Shown here piece after piece: positions 1-12,865 of a stretch of DNA of 64,000 nucleotides; within the stretch, counting starts at the first letter, position 1; every line of letters starts with the position of its first letter. Below the pieces are notes generated by a model. That model did not search any database. It saw only the letters and a program-made list of their open reading frames with translations, and was not told the origin of the DNA. The translations under genes were made by a program, and so were the position numbers. The DNA is from Endomychus coccineus (Eukaryota; Arthropoda; Insecta; Coleoptera; Endomychidae): positions 140,078,346 through 140,142,345 of the forward strand of contig OY294067.1 of assembly GCA_958510875.1 (NCBI GenBank). Direction: 5' to 3'.

Positions 1-702
1 AACAACATTTCAAGTGACAATGCTATCCGAATGATTACCGAACACCGCTTATTACTCTAGGAACTGTTTGATTTGTATTTTCCGCAAATGATAAATGTAA
101 ATCATTTATCAACCGATTCCGTACCGTTGAATTGAATTTCATTACCGAACATGTCGTAAAATAGATATGTTGTAGCAGTTTACATATACCGTTTGAGCTT
201 CCTTACATTTTCCGTCTGGGTGAAATTTTGTGAAATAATACCGTTCAATTGCATTTATATTGATTATTCTGAAAGTGTACTTGTTATATTTATTATATAT
301 TTTAACATTTGGAATTCCCCGTTTTATTAAATTATTTCTGCTCCATCCTCAAACGAGCTAAGTTTTAACCAGGTATCAATTGAAACTAAAGCCTACAATT
401 TTGGTACTGTTTTCTGCCCATTGGATTGGTTATACTTCACTGTAGCTACCCTAGGGACAAGGCTATCTATAGATGGCAGAGTGACAAGCCTTGTGAAGAG
501 GACCCTAGCAGAAGTCCTCAAAAAGGAGTGAACCTTTAGAAAATCTGGTGCCCGAGGATTAGGAGCTTAGCGCAGTAAGCAAAATACCGAAAAGCTATAA
601 GGTTCACGCCATAAACTTAATTGAAACAAAGATATTATTAGAATATTCGAAGAAGTATAGCTAAATATATCAACATCTAGGAATTGTGTCAGCGAATGTA
701 AT
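1..702. other. no gene recognised
   Basis: AT-rich; nothing recognised apart from a slightly GC-richer patch at 440-540. Confidence 0.5.
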
Positions 703-1140
703 TTGATCGGAATCCCCCGAAAAAAAATAAAACTGACACCAACTCCAAGTAAGCCTTTCCAGGTAATACATGCAGCTACTACCATCATAATTTCGGAGAA
801 TGTCCAAGCTTATCAACTAACAGTAGCAACAGCTATCCACGTCACGAAACCTTCCATAAGTTTTATGACTCATCATGGCTCACCAAAATTACTACTTCAA
901 TTCATGAAATTAAAGTTCATTATACTACTTCTTTGAACCCTAACTCGAACGGTGTCATTGCGAGATTACACTTGACGATATCAAAACACTTAAAAAGTTC
1001 AGAAACTAGAAGAGACTTGAATATTGTTGGCCAAATTCTTCACACGATTCTCGGTTATGACCATGCCATTCACAGCGCAACAAAACAAAGCCCTGTAGAT
1101 TTTATAAACGGTCATTCAGAATCGAATAGACATTGACTAC
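703..1140 (+). pseudogene. gypsy-type retroelement integrase fragment
   Basis: Two frames (703-936 and 933-1136) overlap by a frameshift and together resemble the end of a Ty3/gypsy integrase core: HHGSPKLL, then NPNSNGVIARLHLTI (compare NP.SNG..ER.H.T), then HTILGYDHAIHSATKQSP (compare ...YN..IHSAT..TP). Broken by the frameshift and by stops downstream. Confidence 0.65.
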
Positions 1141-1828
1141 AAAACCATGAATGAAAAATTGCTTACTAATTACATGAACGAGAATAGAGAATGCACTAAA
1201 GAATTGCATAAACTTTTAAATGAGCGAATATACAGACAAAAACAAAATACCTTAGAAAACTAAAACAAAGACAGACAGAACCCTTATGAGCCCAGTGAAA
1301 ACGCGAAATTGAAAGCTACCTTCCACACATTCATCCATTATTTCAATTTGAAATCTATACAAAAGAAACTATCAACATTTCCGATCAATACCAAAACATA
1401 AAGAGGACAATAAATAAAAAATATTTTCTCTATTCATGTAACTTAGAAATATAGATAAGGGAATCTTTCTCGACATCAATCTTACTAAACAAAAGTTCAA
1501 TTACTGAAACTTAGACAACAGAATGAAGGGAGTACTCGTAAATTGATTAGGTTCAATTTTAATAGTATCTCCGCTTACTTAGATACCGAAGACGGTAGAC
1601 GAAGCGATATTATGAAGCCTTCGCCAATGTAAAAGATAATCAGGATAACATAGCTACCACCTTAAACAAGGCCGTGTAGTTGATATCATTATTGAAATTA
1701 TATAAATCATTGAGAATGCCATCACCTTTCCTGGACTTAAACTTGCGCTTAATAGTATTCTGAGAAGTGGGGATCTAGATTTTTCACTCGAAAATTTCTA
1801 AAACATCACCACCCGAATAAATTGTTAT
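1141..1828 (+). pseudogene. degenerate continuation of the gypsy-type element
   Basis: Between the integrase fragment and the env-like fragment, in the expected place for the end of pol and start of env. No clean frame. Confidence 0.35.
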
Positions 1829-2260
1829 TTGACGACAATTTTTCAAATACATACCAATGATCGAATAGTTTTCACAGTTTATTTTGAAATTGTTTCTCTA
1901 GACTACCATCTCTACTCTGAATCTATCAATGTTAATACCATCCCTTTTCGCATGAAACTTTATCTGTGGAAGGTGACCACTATGACTATGAAGACAGCGA
2001 AGGTAGAAATATATACCCAATGTATTATTGTATGAATGGACAACCGCTAAAACAAGCATAGCAAACAGACTGTAACTACGCACTGTTCCAATCAAGAAAT
2101 ACGAAAGTCACACACCAATTCCAGCAGTAATTAAAAATGAAATTTTCGATGAAATCGCCACCACTCATTACTTTGCTATAACTGTTATAAAGTCGAACTA
2201 ACAATACTCAAGGGCACCTACACTTAATCGAAGAACCCACTAGTTGCAGGATTCAGGCGC
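1829..2260 (+). pseudogene. errantivirus env-like remnant
   Basis: Downstream of the integrase fragment, on the same strand. Broken frames show segments resembling insect errantivirus envelope proteins (a hydrophobic/aromatic stretch at about 1860-1960 and a Cys-containing LTILKGTYT-like segment near 2195-2225). Many stops and frameshifts make it non-functional. Support rests mainly on its position and is weak. Confidence 0.35.
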
Positions 2261-2870
2261 TGAAAATCCATATGCAAATAATGAAGAAGCCATAACTGCT
2301 ACCACCGTCCGTTCGAGTAACCAAAGTCGTTGCTAAAGGAAAACAAAGAACTATAGTTGTCCACAACATGCTCCTGAAACAACTACATCGATTACAAAAT
2401 GAACAACAGGGAATTCAACAAGTGACACTAAAGAATGCGTCAACAAATTCAACCCACATATAGACTTTATTCCTATATGGTGTCCTTCTCCTATTGGTAT
2501 ATTGAATAGCGCGTTTTTATGAAATTAAGCGTGTCAATAAAGACACAACGTCACCATCAATCAAACAGGCCACCGAGCTACGCGAAAACACCAATCCCCT
2601 CCAAACATTAAAATATGGAGACGAAAGACCAACTCACCTTTTGTGTGGTTCCTTCTAGGGAGGGAGAAGTTGCATCATTCACGTTGCTGTTTCTGTACGA
2701 ATTATGCGGAATTCGACTCTACGGAACTTCTTCAGCATATTACTTACTTCACATGTTTTTTGTAATTTGTAATCTAAATGATAAAATATTTTTTTATAAC
2801 GGAGTTTTAAAATTTTCTCTGCTGTTGATTGGACGTGTTGCTATTTGGAATGTTTGTTAACTTAAATAGA
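2261..2870. other. no gene recognised; possible 3' end of the same retroelement
   Basis: Includes AATAAAG at about 2536. No clear LTR boundaries found. Confidence 0.3.
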
Positions 2871-2874
2871 GTAA

Positions 2875-3037
2875 CTATTGAAATCTGGATCTTCACTAGT
2901 TTAAAAAATATTTTTTTATAGTTTCGCTAACACAGTAGCTTCTTCAAACAAATATTTGTTTGAAGAAGCTACTGAGTTAGCGCAACTATAGTCACATTTA
3001 TTTATTGAACTAGTGAAAATCGAACTTCTATCAATAG
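2875..3037. mobile_element. foldback/MITE-like inverted repeat
   Basis: 163-bp hairpin. The core is a nearly perfect palindrome around 'caaacaaatatttgtttg' at 2946-2965, flanked by gctaac...gttagc and outer arms cttcactagttt / gaactagtgaa, ending CTATTG...CAATAG. No coding capacity. Confidence 0.75.
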
Positions 3038-3039
3038 CT

Positions 3040-3400
3040 ATTTTGTTCAAGTCTATAAGCCTTCATCACGTAATGCATATTTTATTCAATTTTACGAAAT
3101 GTTTGTTATTTGAAATATAATATATACAATAGAACATATGATACATATTCACCTTTGAATATACGATTTATATTGATGATACCTTTACTTGATATTCATC
3201 TCGCAATATTTGAATCTTTTGAATAATGATAATAATTTAACACTTATTTTTCTATTCCTGGGTTTGATCTGTATGGCGAAGCACTGCCTCTTCTGCCTAC
3301 TCAGAGAAACCGCCACTAGGTCTTACACACACTGTTTTATAGTGTCGGTTTGTTACGTCATGTCTGTACGATAGAACAATAATTGCACCATCATGTAGAA
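3040..3400. other. no gene recognised
   Basis: AT-rich; contains one half of a ~55-bp imperfect direct repeat at about 3205-3262. Confidence 0.5.
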
Positions 3401-3745
3401 GTATTAATGCCATTCTCGAAGAAATAAGCGCTCATGCGACTATGGGATGAAACCACAGCTTGTAGACTCGCCAAAAGAGCGGTGATCGCACCTGACCCCA
3501 AAACATCTCAATACTACTTCAGACTATCTCGGAAGAACCTGCGTCTAATAACAGGAACGAACAGGAAAGAATATGCACACTATGGGACTAGTGGATGACT
3601 CACTGCCCTGAGTACCAGCCCAGCCCTCACTAGAGAGTTCATTTTGTGGGAACTCTGGCCTAGCATGGCCGGTATTAAGGAGATCACTCCAAGGACTGTA
3701 CTTTTGTTCGTCCTAGCACCTAGGCAGGCTAGGAAAATATAAGCA
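3400..3745 (+). pseudogene. LINE C-terminal fragment
   Basis: Plus-strand reading gives LSRKNLRLITGTN, then a short gap, TREFILWELWPSMAGIKEITP, which matches the spacing of the region after RNase H in I/Jockey-group LINEs (LSR..LR.LTG..TGH...). The Cys-His knuckle is damaged and stops are present. Confidence 0.6.
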
Positions 3746-3844
3746 CGCCGGAGAAGTAACTTCTATGGAGGGGGTACAATATTCTTAATGTGGACTGAGT
3801 GCTCTGACCAATTTGTCCCTCCTCCAACTCAAAACAAAATCCAG

Positions 3845-4550
3845 AACCTATACCCAATATTTATCTCACAATGGTCTGCTATATTTGAATTTCTCAAATA
3901 ATAATATTACTTTAATACTTATTTTTCTAGTTGAAATTTCGATGTCCTACCACTTTTAGAAAAACTTTCCTTACTGACTGCTACCGTAGGAACTGCTGCT
4001 ACTCATGGAGAAGTATAAGTGAATATGGAGATTGGGAGAAGATTTTTTCTACGAGTCTTGGTGGTTGACTTGATATATGAATTTATTTTGGGATTGGATA
4101 TGATAAAATGAAATTGGATTCATCTTGGACATGAAGCATAAAGTTTCAAATATTGAGAGCAACGAAATTGTCCTTAGATCATCTGTATGGAAATGAAACC
4201 GAATCCGAGTATTGATAAAAGAAACAATTGGAATATCAGTAAAAGAAGCACTGGTCAAACTGATATTGTATAACAATAAATACCGTAAATACACAGCCAA
4301 TACGAGAATGCACCTGAAAGTAACCTTTTTTCACAACAGGAGGAAACAAACCAAATAATCAACATCATGCTGTAGCATGGTCTCTTAGAGCAAATAAGTC
4401 CGAGGCCTTCACCCATGGTATTAATAACTAAAATGTCGACACAATGCCATGTATGAAGTGAAGAATAAAGGTTAGATGTTTTTTTTCCGATTATGATTAA
4501 TAAATATTGTGTATGTGCGAGAGTGAATCGTAGAATTGCAATTGATTCTT
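3845..4550. other. no gene recognised
   Basis: AT-rich. Carries the second half of the direct repeat (about 3880-3935). Confidence 0.5.
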
Positions 4551-4714
4551 AACGAAATAATAAATAAAACTACTTTGTTATACTATCACTGATATTTAAT
4601 ATAGTCGTTACTATAGTTTCAACACTAAACGTATCATCTTCAGACGAAAACAAAGACGAACCTTCAGAACCTTCAGTGATAGTATAACAAAGTAGTTTTA
4701 CTTATTATTTCGTT
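4551..4714. mobile_element. foldback element, internally deleted copy (family of 23484-23971)
   Basis: Ends are a 42-bp inverted repeat beginning aacgaaataataaataaaac. The sequence to about 4645 matches the left arm of the 488-bp copy at 23484, and the right flank 'taagctatcacaaagtaacggcttccacaattgaatt' is also shared. About two thirds of the large copy is missing. Confidence 0.85.
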
Positions 4715-5090
4715 AAAATAATAAGCTATCACAAAGTAACGGCTTCCACAATTGAATTTTGGGGAATTGATTTGATTGAATAATATTCATTTAGATGATA
4801 TTGCTTAGGTGAAAGAAGAAGTGAAAGCTGATTTTTTAAAAGGAATATTTCGAAAATACGATCACCCTGCTTGTGTTTACAATTTGGGAAACAAACCTGA
4901 TTATCTAAAGTTGGGGGGATTAAATTGTATGGAAATGTGTTCAGAACAAAATATGAAATAATGAATATTCCATGTGCTAGAGTAAAAGTGTAAAAATTAT
5001 TGTATTATATTTCTGTTAATAATCATGACTTAGATGGTATTGGTATTAGTTCAGATGGTAGCGAGTTTAATATAAAGTTCAGTGCACTTG
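4715..5090. other. no gene recognised
   Basis: The first 45 bases are shared with the flank of the foldback copy at 23972; the rest is AT-rich. Confidence 0.5.
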
Positions 5091-7510
5091 GCCAAAGACC
5101 CTTGTACACTATCCCCTGCTACGTTTTTTATGGGGTATTTGGATACCCCACTACCCGACGGAATCCTGAGATCTGTTTGCGCTTAGATCATTTTTGTCAT
5201 CGGCCGTGATGATCTCCGGGCCTAGCCAGGTGAACCTGTTTCAAATGAGCGCAGGACATTCACAAAGAAAGTGGGTTGGCGACTCTACTTTTTTCCACTC
5301 GCATGTCATACAGAAGAGAGTTTTGCTCTTCCCTATTGTATGTTTGAATAACATGATATTAACGTGACCTGCAAATATCTCCGAGATATCCTGATGCGTT
5401 GCTCTCTCAGCGAGAGTGTCTCTTGACCTTAGGCCCATCTCATTGGCAAGCGGCGCTTTGGCAGTCCGTCGGCCGTCAATGCTTCTCCATTCTGAGGCAT
5501 GGCATGGCATCTGGTCCTCTCTCTGATCAGTTGGTCCGTTCTGTCATCTCCTTTGAACCTGAGTGACCCGGGATTCAGGTTAGGTTGAGTCTGTTTCCAC
5601 GGGCTAGCCGGCTGCTTGGTATGCTTGATGAGCCTCCAGAACACAGTCGGGCTTTTTAGTGCGTTCGGTGCCGCTTGACTGTCTGAACAGATCCAGATGG
5701 TCTCATTCCCTTTACCATAGTCGAGTAGATTCTCCGCTCATCTGTAGATGGCAAGCATCTCGGCTAGCACGACTGCGTTGAGAAACCAATTCGCACGGAA
5801 TACTCATCAATATGTCTAGTACCGCATAATCCTGCTCCGACTCTTGTGTTTGTTCTAGACCCATCCGTATAGCAAATTGCGCCGTGATTTTGGCATGCGG
5901 CTATTTCTTCATTCCTCCCTCAATGAGATGACTACTCTGAAATGCTGCTCCGCAAACCGGACGGCTTCAATTCAGTCCTGCGGTTTTAATCGCAGCCTTT
6001 CAGACTGACCGCTAGATACACGAGTTTGATCTGCACTCCATCTCCTTAGAGACCAATTGCAGCTAAGCCTGTAGACCGTCATCATTGCAAGAATCCTCAT
6101 CGTCATTGATATACATCACACGTCCAGCAAGGCTCTTAATACTACAGTCGGTGTACTCTTCCTCATGAATGCAATGCCTCTGAGGAAGAGTCCATGTATT
6201 ATGTCCAGATACTTCTGGGCTGTAACCAGTCAGGTTCTTTTACAACAAACTAGAACTGCATGACTTACTCTTGGAATTATAATAGCTGACTAGATCGAGA
6301 TCAGCTAGTTGAGCCCCAAACCTCATCTCATGTCAATTGCTCTCTTACACTGCCAAAAGATTATCATTTAGCATTTTGGCACCTGCTCTTCAGTTGCTCC
6401 AACTAAAGTAGAGTTTTGTCCAGAGGGACTGCCAGATATTTCACAGTCTCGGAAAAGTCAACTGATTTGCCCCTGATTACCATTTTCTACAGATGCTCGA
6501 ATTTGTACCTTCTGGAGAAGATGACGATGATAAATTTCTCCAGCTGAAAGGAGAGTTTGTTCTGCCTAACCTACCGCCTTAATACTAGCACGATTTAATA
6601 GTAGTTGCTCATCTACGACCAAACTCTATGAGAAGGGAGAGGGTGCCCTCCCAGTGGATAGCCATCTGATACCAACCCTCTCAGAGTATAACTTTGCCAT
6701 GTCGTGGATAGGTGTCTACCTTCAAGGGTGTTCATAATCCACCCTAGTAGCTCTAGCGAGATTCAATGGCTCTCCGCCGCTTGTTTTATATATCTCTTAG
6801 ATGTCTTGTTAAAGGATCCATCTATGTTCTAGAAAGTACCAATACGGACTCCCTTCCACTTTAGCTAATGATCTATGAAGCCAAAAGCCGATTAGAAGGC
6901 CGTCTTTACAGATCTGCATATCTGATGAATATGCTGTTCCTCTTGAAGGGGGTAATGCCTCCAAGGTGCTTCCTCAAGGTAACAGTCCACATACCTCTTT
7001 AATGTCTTCAAAAATACGACTTAAGACTTATTGGCTAACATTTGACGTTTACGTAGCTTTACTTTTGGAATGAAGGTCACATGATTTCTCTTCCACTCTT
7101 CGAGCGTGTATCCTATCGCAATACAACCCTCATCACTCCAGTCAGGGGAACCAAGATTGAGTCCAGACACTTTTGCAGAAGTACTGGTAATAATCCATCA
7201 GGGTCTTGTGATAGTTCTTTTCACTTCTACAACGTTGACTACTTTGGCTGCCTGCAGTATCCGGGAAACAGACTCCCATCAACAGCTCAAGTATCTCTTC
7301 TGGAGATTTAATGTAGCCCACATTTTCTATCTTCAAGAACCTCAGACTACCTCCACGGTTGCCTGCCAGTATCTTGGCTGGTTTTACCGTGTCTGGGATG
7401 GTCTTGGTTCCAGAACAGAGAATCTTCGAAGATGATCTTTGGGTCTTTCTCAAGAGATCCTAGCTCTATTGAAGATCCGACTCGTTTTCCTTTTGCACTC
7501 TTGATATATA
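5090..7510 (-). pseudogene. LINE remnant: linker, reverse transcriptase, RNase H and C-terminus
   Basis: Minus strand, read from high to low coordinates. About 7450-7140: a pre-RT linker (SPEEILELLMG, then MDYYQYF). About 7110-7060: WKRNHVTFIPK-like RT motif. About 6560-6410: IFSRRYKFE, then SVDFSETVKYLAVPLDK (post-catalytic RT region). 5880-5820: YTDGSRTN (RNase H first catalytic Asp), GAGLCG; about 5580: IPGHSG. About 5510-5240: CEWKKVESPTHFLCECPAL, the Cys/His C-terminus. Many stops and shifts. RNase H places it in the I/R1/Jockey group. Confidence 0.85.
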
Positions 7511-8256
7511 ATAGATAACCAAGTTTTTCTGGTGTTTTGTTTCCGACCCCGAAAAACTACTTACCTAAACTTCCCATGGAATACATTATTTTTTGGTGGG
7601 AGATGCTAAAACATTTTTCCTATCAGAATTCACTCCATCATGAGTGAATATTCTGGTTACCTCAGTGCAACAACATAAATCGCTCGTGACGAATTGAGCG
7701 AGATGTTAAATTACCATTTAGATCGTGTACTAGAGATGTATGAAAATAGAACCAAATCAGAAAACTATCCTTTAGTCTGTTCGTTATATTCGTTGACAAA
7801 TGTCTAAGTCAAATGTGGTTCAAGTCCAGTGAGAACTCTCACTCCGATAATTTCATAAATATTAATGGTTCTAGAATTGTCTTCGGATACTAGAATTGAG
7901 GAATTTTATTAGAACGCAGAAAAATACATCGATTCCTACGAGAACACAGATATCACTGAATTTAGCAGTGTAGGAACCAACAAGGTGCGGAGATTTTTGT
8001 AAAGAGAGTCAACTTGTGTATATAGATGATTTGAAAATACTACAAATTATGAAACTTAACGTTTTTTCTAACGAAGATGGGTAAGAAATAATTCAATTTA
8101 ATAAATAATAACAATTGAAACAAATTTTTTCGTTTATATTGAAATAGGAAGTGTTTGTTACTCTCAAGGAAAATAACCAGCGACACCTATCGAGGAGGTC
8201 GCCGGGAACAGAAGGAAATCAGCTCTCCAAACTTTGCTACATATTCATAAAGAGTG
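7511..8256. other. no gene recognised
   Basis: AT-rich; nothing recognised. Confidence 0.5.
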
Positions 8257-8274
8257 CACGAATACTCAACTCAA

Positions 8275-8470
8275 AATCAATTGAGTCGATTCATTATTCC
8301 GTCTTCATGAGAGGTTCAAAGACAATAACAAAAACTATTCTCAACATTAATTGAGACAATTCTAGATTCGTGTTTATGAATGTCAAAGACAACACAAAAA
8401 CCGTTTTCAGGATTAATTGAGACGATTCATCAATTATTAGTCTTTATGATAACTCAACTGCTTATACTCA
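8275..8470. repeat. degenerate ~70-bp tandem repeat
   Basis: Three diverged units beginning at 'aattgagtcgattc', 'aattgagacaattc' and 'aattgagacgattc', each with a following 'tttatgaa' / 'tcaaagacaa' block. Confidence 0.6.
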
Positions 8471-8519
8471 ATTAATAAGATATGATTCGTTGATTCATCT
8501 CCATCTGACTGTTGTCAAA

Positions 8520-9715
8520 GAAAATGTCGGAGCAATACTGATTATAGTGTAACTGTAACGGGGAATGAAGTTTCATTTGAACTAATCCTAATAGTTATAC
8601 TAAGCTCCAAAAACTTCCCTTACCTAACCAACCTATGGAGTATATATTTTCATCAATAAGGTTAACGTTTCAGAGATACAAGGTTGTACTGTTGTTGCAA
8701 CAGTTATTACTTAATTTATACCAGTTTAATGACTTCAGTATCTTTTGAAAGTGTAATCAGACATAACACTTCAAAATATTTCTGTATATATACTTCATGA
8801 TTTATATTCTTGAACCATTTGCAGATGTAAATTTTTCGACAGTTTATTCCTATCTTAATCAGAAATTGATATGTTAATTATTTGACGTACCTTGCCACTC
8901 TTGACGATTAATACTTTCTACGGTTTTTTAATATCTCGGGAGCCAGATTTTTGGTAAGTTTTACTCCCCACCGAGAGCTTTTGCTGAATTCCTCACCACC
9001 TCAGTGAAGCAATAACCAAGGTCCAAAATGAGGCAGAATGTATAGTATCAAAATTGCGGGCTTTGATTGGAACCGATACTTGGCTAACTGAAATGATGGA
9101 GCAGAAATAGCTGAATATAATGGGGAACTCCCAATATTAAATTTACTCATGGAAAAATGTACGGTAATAATAATTATTGAACTGAATTAATCATAACAAA
9201 GATCATACTACCCGCAAGAATGCAAAGATGCTCAAGCAGAAGCAGTTTGTTTATCCAATTTTACTAACGGGATTCAACTCCACTGCTCGTTCGGATCTCT
9301 GGTTCATAGAATCAACGAAATTCGAATTTAATTCTGGCGTCTTTCATTCGCTTCTAGCTGGTGATCAAGTTACTACCACAAATTCCAGCAAACCTTGTTT
9401 ATCCTCATTTCGTGCGAATGATGCTCCAAAATTTGTACCGTAGTTCTTGTGCTCACGACAGCTATTACGTTATCATATGGTGACACGATATGTTCACGGT
9501 TTTCAATAAAATTAACAATACACGATTATGAATTGGAACTTGACCCTTGTAGTACAAGAATGTCTACACCCTGTACTATCTATTCCTCTTTACCACGACA
9601 TACCTATTCGGAATTATCGAAAACTATTACATTACTCGTTTCTGCTATCATAATATAAGCTAAATCTTCGGAAATTTATGATCCATATACGTGTTTGCTA
9701 TTTGACAATACTAAA
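8520..9715. other. no gene recognised
   Basis: AT-rich. At about 8800-8835 a short block (tatattcttgaaccatttg) is the reverse complement of sequence just outside the palindrome at 15.7 kb, so a decayed repeat relative may be here. Confidence 0.4.
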
Positions 9716-9717
9716 TA

Positions 9718-9868
9718 ATTATTGCAAATTTGTGTTTCCTTGTAATTTAGAAAATTATAGATGACTATGATGAATAAAATTAATCTGCAGCCTACTTGTT
9801 TGTTAAAATCCAAATTAAAACTGCAGGAAACAATAGATGGGTAGTGTGTGAAAGAGTATGAGAGAAAT
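9718..9868 (-). repeat. diverged half-copy of the 15.1-15.7 kb palindrome arm
   Basis: Matches 15236-15365 over about 130 bp (gtaatttagaaaa, ctgcagcc.acttgt, aattaaaactgcag.aaaca, gtgtgtgaaagag in the same order). Only one arm is present. Confidence 0.75.
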
Positions 9869-9869
9869 G

Positions 9870-12035
9870 TTAATACAGCTTTTGGCCAATTGTCAAATTG
9901 ATACACATGGAACAAATAAAATTCTATTATTTTTACAAGTCTCAACAGGTACGATAATTGTATGGAATTAGCTATTCTATGTTTCAGATTTCAATGTTTT
10001 CTATGGATACATACCCTATTACTTTTACATGTTTGAATATCTAGTTCAGATATCTTATGGAATTTAATTTGAAAGCTTCGTCAGAAATGTCACAATTTCA
10101 GCTAATACATATCAATACGTGTTTTTTCAAAATATGTGAGTTTGATTATGTTTGAATCAGATTATTATGAGGCTTTGGAAGATTAGGATCAATTTTATCG
10201 ACAGAGATAAGGTTGCTCTAGGTCGAACAGCAACAACACGTCCATCAATCCCAGTCATCTGTATCGCTTTTCTTATTCAGTTGATCAGTGGAGGATAAAG
10301 CTACAATTCGACCGTCTCCACCACATGTATAGAAAAACCTTATCTGAACATGCTAAAGTACCAAGTGTACCAAACGTCATCTACCAGAAGGTAAATGTTC
10401 CACTGAAAGAAAAATTCGTGGCTAATAAACAAGCTTGTCCTCGTTCACACTACTGCACATGTTGTTGAATAATATTTAGCAAATTCATGTAAGTTTCTCC
10501 ATATTATGGAATGTAAAACAAAAGGATTATATGCATACAAATAAGGGATGAATTGAAATGAAGATCTTGTGGGGATAAAGCAATTGAAAGCAAAAATGAA
10601 AAGTATCGCCACGAAACAGTTTTTCATAAAATCAAAACATAAGCACTTCGTCACAAATATTACAACTGTTAATTCTGATCTGTAGCTAGTTTGCTTGCCG
10701 ATATGATTACACTATTCTTTTTCACTACCCAGATAGTAAATAAGCCAGCTAGTAGCGAGTGAAGTTAACCAGTCTTGAACTGTACTAGACAGACCTAGTT
10801 CACTAGTAGCTAAAAAAGGCTTGCTAGCGTTGTGTAAACTATTCCCGTGTAATCGACGCTCTAGGGACAGTGACTTCTATCCTTGGTGTTAATAATACTA
10901 TTATTATTGTTATTATCGTGATTTTTTTTTATTGCTACAATGCATAGGAATTGTTAGACAAATAAAAACGAAACTTACGTAATAAATCGACGTGTGGTGA
11001 CGGTGTAAAAATCGAATCGGTGTCAACTAGCCAAGAAGAAAGTAGACGTGACTTTACTAACATAACATGAAGAGGTCCAGAATGTGACATGTTTTTCGTG
11101 TTGAGAAATGTTTATCCACTGAATAATGGATATGGAAAATGTGACAGCATGATTCAACATTTGAAGGCTATGATCAATTTGAATTCGACTAATAAGTGTT
11201 ATTCAACACATTAACTGTTAAAAAAGTTTCCTCTATGATGATGTAAGCTTTACGAATATGGGCTTGAGTAAAAAAAATGAATTTTCAACCTGGTCAATAA
11301 CCGGCTCTGGGCAACGACCCGCGCTGCATCGTGCGATATGAAAAGAAACTAAAAGGTGCATAATTTTGAAATTAGGACCATGTGACATTTAGTCTCGTGT
11401 CACATTTTTTCCGACTTACTGTAATATGAAATTCGACTTTTTCCAAAAGAACGAGTTTGAATGTGCGAGCAGGCATGATCAATGGAAACACTTAAGCAGA
11501 ATTTGAATGAATAATGAATACTTTTGAAGAAAACACATCAGAGAGGCTACAAAAAAACAGAAGTTAATTCATATTGGAGGCTACGAACTAGCTTGGAGGA
11601 TTCCCTAGTTTCCCATTCGGGAAACTAGTAACTGTTGAGCATTTTTTTTGGAGAAGAGCTTCATGAAGTTGGGCAACCAACAAGCAGAGTCATATAATCT
11701 AGTGATTTGCGAGAAGTGTGTTCGTTAAAAGTTTATGACTTCCGAGCCGAATTGAGATTTGAAAACTTAGACATGTTACACTTCTGATTATACCGGAACT
11801 GGCTATTAACTTCCTTATTTGGAATGAAATACAGTAAATTTTATTCCAAATTTGGATAGTACGTGCAATTTCAGGGTTACTTATTCCTCTGACTGAATTC
11901 AAATATTTCTAAGATTTCTTTAAGAAATTCAATTTTGCACCTGCAATTGTCTCATTTTCCAAATCTCAGATTTCATTGTTTCAGAATAATCAGTTAAGAC
12001 CTCACACTAATTGGGGTCTTCATGGAATCCTGTGG
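9870..12035. other. no gene recognised
   Basis: AT-rich, no recognised coding sequence. Confidence 0.5.
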
Positions 12036-12213
12036 GTTCTGACCCTTTGTAGTGGAGATCCTCTCTTTTGACATGATTTACCGGAATAATATGCATATAA
12101 AGCTTAGGAGATAGGTTTCTCACGTTCGTTCTGACCCTTTATAGTGGGGACGCTATCTTTAGATATGATCTACCAGAATAATATGCATGGAAAGTTTAGG
12201 AGATCGATTTCCG
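12036..12213. repeat. 92-bp tandem duplication
   Basis: Two copies, 12036-12127 and 12128-12213, each starting gttctgaccctt and sharing 'aataatatgcat' and 'ttaggagat' at the same offsets. Confidence 0.8.
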
Positions 12214-12840
12214 CCAAAACCTTCAACACTTTCGAGTGACATGATTTGAAACGGATGCGAAGCGGAGCCGAATTGTGAGAATAGGTCAATATCACGACTA
12301 CAACTTGTTTTGTTCCCAATAAGAGTCTTAGACTTTTTTGTATAATGTTTTTTGTATAGCATTTTCAAAACCTTCAAAGTAGTAATGTGGGCTAGTCGTA
12401 GCATTTATCTGTGTTGAACCGATTTATCCTTAATGTTGGTGTACAAGTTGTATTATTTCATCTCCAAATATTGGAGAAACTGAAATTCTCATTTCCCTTT
12501 TAATTTCCTCAATATGATTTCTGGTTTATCTTTTATTCCTTAACCGATTTTATTTCCAAAGATGTTCTGTTTGGTCTTTTAAAGTAGCAGATAAATATTA
12601 GATTAATAGCTTGGATCACATCTTCATTTTTGAAATATTCTATAACGGGATTGCGAGACAAGAGGTAGGGAAGAATACTGTTTCCTTAATATAAGATATT
12701 GGAATCTAACTGAGATAGATAGAGAATCAAGTCATCAGTTCTTGAGTTTTGTTTTCAAATCACTGTAAACCGTGAAATGGCGTCTAATTAAGTAATATTG
12801 CAAAAACGTCATAGCATTTTTGATTGCTTTGTATTCTAAA
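12214..12840. other. no gene recognised
   Basis: AT-rich; nothing recognised. Confidence 0.5.
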
Positions 12841-12865
12841 CTAGCTGACCCGACAGACGTTGTCC

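Noticed and set aside
7081..7453. Plus-strand ORFs of 76 and 109 codons
   Set aside because: They are opposite-strand shadows of the LINE linker and RT read on the minus strand.
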